From Pteria penguin (taxonomy: Eukaryota; Mollusca; Bivalvia; Pterioida; Pteriidae): 64,000 bases of DNA. This document shows, one piece after another, positions 61,301 through 64,000 of this stretch (the first letter of the stretch is position 1; every line of letters starts with the position of its first letter). Under the pieces are notes generated by a model. That model did no database searches. It was not told the DNA's origin and saw only the letters and a list, made by a program, of their open reading frames with translations. The stretch covers positions 24,326,324-24,390,323 of the forward strand of contig CM068588.1 of NCBI GenBank assembly GCA_035048485.1, written 5' to 3'. Both the position numbers and the translations under genes were made by a program.

Positions 61301-61645
61301 TTTCAGCAGTATCTTTTCAATATACCGTGATGCGATGAATATATACAATGCTAAAAACATCTACGCAATAATACCTGCATGAAAATACGAAGATTATTTA
61401 ACATTAAAATTGTTGTAATAAGCATAAAGTAAACAAACTAGTGCGAGAGTCTGTGATACTTACAGTCGCTCTACCCACGTAGGTAAATCCTTCGGCACAC
61501 TGATCAATCCTTGTTTAGAACAATCCACATTATTTCCAAGACAGTTACAGGACGAAGCACAATTTTGGACGGCTGTAGAGTGACCAAAAAGGATAAATCC
61601 AGCTATAACAAAAGCTAGTTCAAAATAACAAATGAAAGCCGCCAT
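26550..61645 (-). CDS. LRIG: LRIG-family receptor (leucine-rich repeats and immunoglobulin-like domains), 19 coding exons, 1,235 aa
   Basis: Single-pass membrane protein. In animals LRIG proteins act at the cell surface and in endosomes, restraining receptor tyrosine kinases (vertebrate LRIG1 on ErbB receptors) and promoting BMP signalling (C. elegans SMA-10). Seen here: signal peptide (about 1-24), Cys-rich LRRNT (about 29-58), 15-16 LRRs (about 60-447), LRRCT with CDCHLAW (about 447-501), three Ig domains (about 502-610, 611-704, 705-796), membrane span (about 820-841) ending in SLVWVIIIYQTRKR, and a 394-residue tail with PTDETTLPGE. The segments EFCQR, ERRMHVMP, SLVWV and YQTRK match my memory of vertebrate LRIG proteins closely. 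Joined exons total 3,708 nt, divisible by three, with GT-AG sites and matching phases throughout. Vertebrate LRIGs have about 1,065-1,119 residues, so the tail is longer. Which vertebrate paralogue it equals cannot be told; a single ancestral-type LRIG is likely. Confidence 0.95.
26975..27342 (-). other. LRIG intron 18 with a minisatellite
   Basis: 368 bp. About 40% of it (27,135-27,276) is a tandem array built from TTACTTAATGTTCAACTGC and ATTCAACTGTTAAC units. Confidence 0.8.
27135..27276. repeat. Minisatellite in LRIG intron 18
   Basis: At least five copies of TTAATGTTCAACTGCTAAC alternate with shorter CATTCAACTGTTAA units. Copies are almost identical, so the array is young and may vary between individuals. 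Confidence 0.85.
27343..27465 (-). CDS. LRIG: LRIG exon 18: cytoplasmic tail
   Basis: 123 nt, phase 1 at both ends, acceptor TCTTGCAG, donor GTAAGT. It encodes MQLLECACDSQNGMSCPPC and QNRLSLLHNPPVRL. The CPPCQ segment resembles the CPECQG of the vertebrate LRIG1 tail, which supports its inclusion. Confidence 0.85.
27466..27864 (-). other. LRIG intron 17
   Basis: 399 bp. Its 5' end is open in frame with exon 17 for about 49 codons, so it could be partly retained as an alternative terminal exon. Confidence 0.75.
27865..28191 (-). CDS. LRIG: LRIG exon 17: cytoplasmic tail
   Basis: 327 nt, phase 1 at both ends, acceptor AATTTCAG. The donor ACAG|GTAGGA is chosen because it is the best of three phase-1 candidates and leads into the next exon. 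The exon is Ser/Thr-rich and carries CENCEQC. If the donor is not used, the frame stays open for about 49 more codons to a stop at 27719, giving an alternative shorter C-terminus. Confidence 0.82.
28192..28540 (-). other. LRIG intron 16
   Basis: 349 bp, nothing recognised. Confidence 0.82.
28541..29260 (-). CDS. LRIG: LRIG exon 16: Ig domain 3, membrane span, proximal tail
   Basis: 720 nt, phase 1 at both ends, acceptor ATTTCAG, donor GTTAGT. Ig3 has AVLECMADGSPKPKITWLKN and DMGIYTCEMTNTLG. A short stalk leads to the span GIIIIAVVCCVVGTSLVWVI and then YQTRKRQEMY. The proximal tail has PTDETTLPGEIPSSGYMSDK and tyrosines in NPYQQYHDYQMKESGYESSS. An acidic DVDEEENK patch lies near the exon end. 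Confidence 0.95.
29261..29794 (-). other. LRIG intron 15
   Basis: 534 bp, separates Ig2 from Ig3. Nothing recognised. Confidence 0.85.
29795..30076 (-). CDS. LRIG: LRIG exon 15: Ig domain 2
   Basis: 282 nt, phase 1 at both ends, acceptor TTTTACAG, donor GTATGT. A complete I-set Ig: ARLECSAKGLPNPIIGWKKD, PAARERRMHVMPAED and EDEGVYTCTANNSEGLISVN. ERRMHVMP is shared with vertebrate LRIG1 as I remember it. Confidence 0.95.
30077..30480 (-). other. LRIG intron 14
   Basis: 404 bp, separates Ig1 from Ig2. Nothing recognised. Confidence 0.85.
30481..30670 (-). CDS. LRIG: LRIG exon 14: Ig domain 1, second half
   Basis: 190 nt, phase 0 in and phase 1 out, acceptor TCGCCAG, donor GTAAGA. It encodes HLHLLELQDEAAGNYQCVIR, with the F-strand Tyr-x-Cys that pairs with the Cys of exon 13, then NKFGTAYSGKANIGIHG. 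Confidence 0.91.
30671..31141 (-). other. LRIG intron 13
   Basis: 471 bp, phase 0, splits Ig domain 1 between its C and later strands. Nothing else recognised. Confidence 0.85.
31142..31281 (-). CDS. LRIG: LRIG exon 13: Ig domain 1, first half
   Basis: 140 nt, phase 1 in and phase 0 out, acceptor CTAACAG, donor GTATGG. It encodes the B-strand Cys (ITLFCEAK) and C-strand Trp (FDFNWKKDNV). The WKKDN motif fits LRIG Ig1. The donor is the least consensus of the set, but the frame with the next exon demands it. Confidence 0.88.
31282..31746 (-). other. LRIG intron 12
   Basis: 465 bp, nothing recognised. Confidence 0.85.
31747..31910 (-). CDS. LRIG: LRIG exon 12: LRRCT cap
   Basis: 164 nt, phase 2 in and phase 1 out, acceptor GTTGCAG, donor GTAAGT. 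It encodes the C-terminal LRR cap with four Cys: LLCDCHLAWLPQWLLM, then CAHPPSLLGRSIFN and a terminal YIC. The phase switch from 2 to 1 marks the change from LRR to Ig modules. Confidence 0.94.
31911..32683 (-). other. LRIG intron 11
   Basis: 773 bp, nothing recognised. Confidence 0.85.
32684..32908 (-). CDS. LRIG: LRIG exon 11: LRR 14-16
   Basis: 225 nt (75 codons), acceptor TTCCCAG, donor GTAAGT, phase 2. It holds three repeats; the first, DLSNNEISWTIEDTNGVFHG, carries the three-residue insertion and the NNEISW motif typical of LRIG, followed by LKLENNKIRSIASNAF and LALKNNAITSIQNQAF. Confidence 0.94.
32909..33679 (-). other. LRIG intron 10
   Basis: 771 bp, AT-rich, nothing recognised. Confidence 0.85.
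33680..33823 (-). CDS. LRIG: LRIG exon 10: LRR 12-13
   Basis: 144 nt, acceptor TTGTAG, donor GTATGT, phase 2. It encodes NLSNNKLVTLKEGSFTFLGR and LNLNKNHILNIRDGVFKDL. Confidence 0.93.
33824..37071 (-). other. LRIG intron 9
   Basis: 3.2 kb. The segment 36,440-36,890 repeats a degenerate unit containing CTGATAAxTGGxTTCAACATA several times. The part near 34,290-34,440 is richer in CpG. No coding sequence recognised. Confidence 0.75.
36440..36890. repeat. Degenerate tandem repeat in LRIG intron 9
   Basis: A unit containing CTGATAxxTGGxTTCAACATA recurs about six to eight times with varying spacing; the best copies are CTGATAAGTGGATTCAACAT and CTGATAACTGGCTTCAACAT (36,800-36,870). Confidence 0.6.
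37072..37143 (-). CDS. LRIG: LRIG exon 9: LRR 11
   Basis: 72 nt, acceptor ATTTTAG, donor GTGAGT, phase 2. It encodes SLAHNQIDAIDSKAWEFCQR. The AWEFCQR stretch is the signature of this repeat in vertebrate LRIG proteins as I remember them. It was found from splice signals and repeat pattern. Confidence 0.92.
37276..37312. repeat. (ATT)n microsatellite in LRIG intron 8
   Basis: About 12 ATT units. Confidence 0.97.
39182..39252 (-). mobile_element. tRNA-like SINE head in LRIG intron 8
   Basis: On the minus strand: A-box-like TGTAACTCATCGGGAG and a perfect B box GGTTCGAGCCC, about 70 nt in all. The two ends do not pair into an acceptor stem, so it is a tRNA-derived element and not a tRNA gene. 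It differs from the other two SINE families here. Confidence 0.6.
39935..40206 (-). mobile_element. tRNA-derived SINE, copy 2 (in LRIG intron 8)
   Basis: On the minus strand it reads AAGCCGG, an A box (TGACCTAGTGG), a diverged B box (TGTTCGACTCC), then GGGCGCACCGATGTTCTGTC, GGCACGTAAAAGATCC and a TCAATCAAT tail, in the same order as copy 1. It is inserted in the same orientation as the host gene. Confidence 0.88.
40216..40252. repeat. Hairpin with 15-bp stem next to SINE copy 2
   Basis: CAGAGACATATATAC and GTATATATGTCTCTG are exact complements around a 7-nt loop, 10 bp beyond the SINE's 5' end. Confidence 0.85.
41187..41258 (-). CDS. LRIG: LRIG exon 8: LRR 10
   Basis: 72 nt, acceptor TTTACAG, donor GTAAGT, phase 2. 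It encodes QLEHNNITRVTQRWLYGLDN, an LRR with an N-glycosylation motif (NIT). No ATG-initiated ORF marks it; it was found from splice signals and repeat pattern. Confidence 0.9.
41259..42544 (-). other. LRIG intron 7
   Basis: 1.3 kb. A short GA-rich run at about 42,271-42,291; otherwise nothing recognised. Confidence 0.8.
42545..42688 (-). CDS. LRIG: LRIG exon 7: LRR 8-9
   Basis: 144 nt, acceptor CTTTCAG, donor GTAAGT, phase 2. It encodes EITKNRLVQIEGLSFQKLTK and LKLRKNFISVIKDGAFWGL, two consensus LRRs. Confidence 0.92.
42689..44394 (-). other. LRIG intron 6
   Basis: 1.7 kb. No recognisable element. Confidence 0.85.
44395..44538 (-). CDS. LRIG: LRIG exon 6: LRR 6-7
   Basis: 144 nt (two 72-nt repeats), acceptor TTGTAG, phase 2. 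It encodes TLNNNNLESFEHGCLDNLTS and LKMNKNKINSIHKDLF. The donor could be read as GTGTAAG or GTAAGT; the latter keeps the frame and the 144-nt length. Confidence 0.92.
44539..47535 (-). other. LRIG intron 5
   Basis: 3.0 kb. Fragments beginning with CAATCTAATTRAAAC at about 45,618 and 46,466 resemble ends of the foldback MITE seen at 11,152-11,337. Otherwise nothing recognised. Confidence 0.7.
47536..47673 (-). CDS. LRIG: LRIG exon 5: LRR 4-5
   Basis: 138 nt (22 + 24 residues), acceptor CCTACAG, donor GTAAGT, phase 2. It encodes NHNGIQSLAVEFLAFMPQLK followed by LELNHNALTDIRPDAF. It is six nt shorter than the 144 nt of the other two-repeat exons. Confidence 0.92.
47674..49127 (-). other. LRIG intron 4
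   Basis: 1.45 kb. The part 48,350-48,720 is clearly richer in G+C and CpG than its surroundings and has short open frames on both strands, none of which I recognise. Confidence 0.85.
49128..49199 (-). CDS. LRIG: LRIG exon 4: LRR 3
   Basis: 72 nt, acceptor TTTCCAG, donor GTAAGT, phase 2 at both ends. It encodes KINKNLLVDVPKLQGLSNLR, an LRR with the irregular proline that follows the convex face in LRIG repeat 3. Confidence 0.92.
49200..49659 (-). other. LRIG intron 3
   Basis: 460 bp. Nothing recognised. Confidence 0.85.
49660..49731 (-). CDS. LRIG: LRIG exon 3: LRR 2
   Basis: 72 nt, acceptor TTTTTACAG, donor GTAAGT, phase 2 at both ends. It encodes DLSNNQIRHLNASVFRHLTA, a consensus LRR with an N-glycosylation motif (NAS). 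It lies 9.3 kb downstream of exon 2. Confidence 0.92.
49732..59073 (-). other. LRIG intron 2
   Basis: 9.3 kb, the longest intron. It contains a degenerate three-copy tandem repeat (54,080-54,240) and a G12 run (about 54,724). The part 54,900-59,000 is very AT-rich; 50,500-53,400 has more mixed composition and no recognisable mobile element, which is where intronic regulatory sequence would be sought. No missed LRR exon was found. Confidence 0.85.
54080..54240. repeat. Three-copy tandem repeat in LRIG intron 2
   Basis: GGTCTCGGTYTGTACCRTG followed by GAGATRTAGGTCTAA recurs at about 62-bp spacing three times. Confidence 0.8.
59074..59145 (-). CDS. LRIG: LRIG exon 2: LRR 1
   Basis: Exactly 72 nt between ACAG and GTAAGT, phase 2 to phase 2. 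It encodes one LRR beginning DLQFNGVTLLSEDDFRGLNN. The 72-nt exon equals one 24-residue repeat. Confidence 0.92.
59146..61463 (-). other. LRIG intron 1
   Basis: 2.3 kb of AT-rich sequence. No gene, SINE head or tandem array recognised. Confidence 0.85.
61464..61645 (-). CDS. LRIG: LRIG exon 1: start codon, signal peptide, LRRNT
   Basis: 182 nt, ends in phase 2 at donor GTAAGT. The ATG at 61645 sits in a good context (CAAAATGG). It encodes MAAFICYFELAFVIAGFILF, a typical hydrophobic signal peptide, then an LRRNT cap with CASSCNCLGNNVDCSKQGL and VPKDLPTWVERL. The start is chosen because the signal peptide follows at once; the only earlier ATG nearby (61679) is in another frame. Confidence 0.93.
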
Positions 61646-61679
61646 TTTGGTTCTGCGGCCCGTAGGCCCAATGGTTCAT
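61620..61679 (-). promoter_or_regulatory. Upstream ORF overlapping the LRIG start codon
   Basis: An ATG at 61679, 34 nt before the LRIG ATG and in another frame, opens a 19-codon ORF (MNHWAYGPQNQNGG...) that ends at TGA in exon 1. If the transcript starts upstream of it, initiation at this weaker-context ATG would reduce LRIG translation. The transcript start is unknown. Confidence 0.4.
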
Positions 61680-61911
61680 TCAGTCGATCAGTAAACCTCA
61701 CCTGTTTACAGTCCAACATTTATGTAAGTTTAACATTTTGTGATTTTAAATTATCTTTCACATTGCTATTCCTTATAAGTATAAAGAGGAAAAATGCACA
61801 TTTCTCTTTCCGACATTCACATTGTTATGTGTGCACCTATCCCGAGTAATGAAAACTTAACCTCCTTACATTCGAGAGTCAATACATTCCGTTGAAGAAA
61901 CGAGCTTTGTG

Positions 61912-61916
61912 ATTGG
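61912..61916 (-). promoter_or_regulatory. LRIG: Possible CCAAT box of the LRIG promoter
   Basis: CCAAT on the minus strand (GACCAATCAC context), about 270 nt upstream of the start codon. Position and context fit an NF-Y site; no clear TATA box was seen. A single short motif is weak evidence. Confidence 0.3.
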
Positions 61917-63655
61917 TCGGTGGAATCATGTGACTCCGATATTGACACCAAGGTTTGAAGGCTTGTGATGAACACACTTTGTTAGAATTAGAGGGGAAAT
62001 ACAGAATCATTGTATAGCAGAATTTATTCATGATGAATTCAAACAGATTGAATTAATCTACAAAAGAAAGAACTCTTATATTACGCCATGAATTAGAGAC
62101 ATAGGGATACGAGTTGGTTCTTTGGTGGTTTTGTCCAGAACTTGATAGTTTACATTTTTGGCTATAATGTATTCGAATGTGGGGAAAGTAAACATTCTAA
62201 CTATTGATATAGCTATCAATATCTCGTTACATTTGAATTTGAAGAAAAATCAATGTGACTACACATTGATGTTTGGGCATTAACCCTTCAAAAACCCGGC
62301 TTCCAATAATAAGCACGTTAATTTATTCTTTGAAGCATACAAGTTTTCAGCAAAATCTTGTGCTCACCTCGCTTCCATTTAAATCTCGTTATTATCGCGA
62401 TTTTATTTGATGCATTACACATTGACACCACGACTATCAAGTATAATCATTTTCCAAAAAAAAAGTTACCTAGGTTACAGTCTGGAGGGATATAACAATT
62501 CTTTGGTCTTTCTTTCTCTTAGGGTAGTCAGCCTTGATGAATTTCTTAATTCTGCATTCAATTCAAATCGTGCACAATAAAATACAATGCACAATGTTTG
62601 TTTGAAACTGAACCAAACAGGCTTTATATCTTTAAATTGAATTATTTGAGCAAGAGTAAATACTTAAATTTGTATTTCATTGAATCGGAAACTTTGCCGC
62701 AATTACTCCTATCGATTCCAACACTTTTGACACGTCCGAATAGAGAGTGAGACCTTGATGTATGTTCATGGTATTTGGCGTTGGAAAAATACACGCATAC
62801 TACCCATACGCGGATCCAAGAGACACCCTGAGATTGCAGTGTCCTTTGTCATTTTTTTCTATTAAAGTACATGTAGATAACGCACCGTGATTTGATTAGA
62901 CCTCCTCTGGAAAATTTATCTCGTGTGACTCCTCATAAAATTTCCAGGTAGACGCCTGCAGCTTCAGTTTATAACAATACACATACAAAAATGAAATATT
63001 TGCTCAGCAGGATCTTTTGGACAATACAAGGAAGACATCTCATCGAGAGAAAGAACATGGATTCCTTAATTATTCCATTGACTTGCATAACATTCATTAT
63101 GTTAGAACTAGTCTTGACATCAGAAATACAATCTGTGAGAACCATATTGTATCTATTGTACAGCGTATATAATCATGTCAAACTGGACAACTATGTCTTA
63201 TCGATGGCAACCACAACAGGCGGACATCTAGAAATTTTGTAGAGAGGTGTCTATCTAGACAATTTTCCGATGAAAAAAGGGGAGGGAAGAGAGAATTAAA
63301 TTTTAAGTTAAAATTCAAGTCATCATATTTTGGGTTGCAGTATATGGACCAAGACCCCCGGTCATCACCTTTGAATCTGTGCATGGATTACATACTAGGT
63401 AAATTGGACAGTTGAAATTGCATAATATGTTATTGTGAAGAAATGTACATTTTTTTATCGTATCAGCGTCTGGCTTACTCGGCCCATCGCCAAGTCGGCC
63501 CATGCACGGTTATCTCAGGCCATCACTGGGTCAACTCTTAACTCGGCCCAATGTAAAGGTAAAGGGTTTTTGTTTTTACGATTAATTGTATTCTTATTTT
63601 AATGTTTTATACTTTAGTAAATTGCGAAAATAAACAGTTAAGAGACCGCTGAAAA
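61917..63655. other. Upstream flank of LRIG
   Basis: AT-rich with no recognised gene. Short open frames only. Confidence 0.65.
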
Positions 63656-63860
63656 TGCATTGGCGGATTTAGAGGTGGGGTTGTAGGGGTTTCACCAACC
63701 CCCATACCCCTTTTAGGTTGGAAAATTTAACCCAAAAAAGTTTATTTCAACCATTTTAGGGTTGCAACCCCTCTTTTCAGACCGAATAGTGCAAAACATT
63801 AGTAATGGGAGACTGCAACCCCCCCCCCCCCGCCCCTTTTCAAAATTTTCTAGATCCGCC
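63656..63860. repeat. Repeat fragment with GGCGGATTTAGA / TCTAGATCCGCC ends
   Basis: ATTGGCGGATTTAGAGGTGG at the left and AAAATTTTCTAGATCCGCC at the right are imperfect inverted ends of a MITE-like unit of about 200 bp with a C13 run. It is related to the GGATCCGCC edges elsewhere in the window. Confidence 0.55.
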
Positions 63861-63878
63861 TATGAAATGGATTATGAT

Positions 63879-64000
63879 CACAGGGCTTTCTCCTCGCCCT
63901 TTTTTTTCAATATTAATAATACATGTATGAGATTATAAGTGTTATAGAAGGGAAAAAAGGGGGGGGGGCGGATATCATTTGATTAAAAGATTTATGAAAC
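63879..64000 (+). mobile_element. Left end of a CACAGGGCTTTC element cut by the window edge
   Basis: CACAGGGCTTTCTCCTCGCC matches the end of the 73-bp hairpin MITE at 11,250; its partner end would lie outside the window. A G10 run follows near 63,960. Confidence 0.45.

Noticed and set aside
1..64000. CRISPR arrays, operons or prokaryotic signals
   Set aside because: The spliced LRIG gene and SINEs show eukaryotic DNA; the regular repeats are minisatellites without unique spacers.

Overview
The window is AT-rich eukaryotic DNA with short exons, canonical GT-AG introns, many microsatellites and dense, nested non-autonomous mobile elements. The only complete gene is an animal LRIG-family receptor. 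The repeats (tRNA-derived SINEs, foldback MITEs, repeated GGTCAAAGGTCAAGG-like satellites, hammerhead-ribozyme repeats) resemble what I know of bivalve mollusc genomes, so a mollusc, probably a bivalve, is my inference; the sequence alone does not name the species.

Region 1 (about 1-26,000) is a repeat-rich flank with no intact gene. It holds a tRNA-derived SINE at the left edge, a 60-bp minisatellite (3,240-4,215), a hAT-like MITE (4,367-4,690), a foldback element (5,735-8,338) split by a PIF/Harbinger-like element (5,773-7,717), and inside that a roughly 1-kb insertion carrying two hammerhead-ribozyme motifs 349 nt apart. A large inverted pair (about 10,090-12,835 and 18,330-22,985) encloses a mirror-image pair of composite SINEs, a dead reverse transcriptase fragment and a stathmin-domain-like pseudogene with two frame breaks. 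Because the two inverted arms are old copies of one sequence, each serves as the empty site for insertions in the other, so several MITEs and their target-site duplications can be defined from this window alone.

Region 2 (26,471-61,680, minus strand) is one LRIG gene (leucine-rich repeats and immunoglobulin-like domains). I could join 19 coding exons into a 3,708-nt reading frame (1,235 residues) with matching phases at all 18 junctions: signal peptide, LRRNT, 15-16 LRRs, LRRCT, three Ig domains, one membrane span and a long Cys-containing cytoplasmic tail. LRR introns are all phase 2, and most LRR exons are 72 nt or multiples of it. Introns range from 349 nt to 9.3 kb and hold SINEs, minisatellites and otherwise unassigned AT-rich sequence.

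Region 3 (61,680-64,000) is the upstream flank of the LRIG gene: a possible CCAAT box, a small upstream ORF overlapping the start codon, then repeat fragments at the window edge. No second gene works together with LRIG here; the biology of the rest is that of transposable elements.
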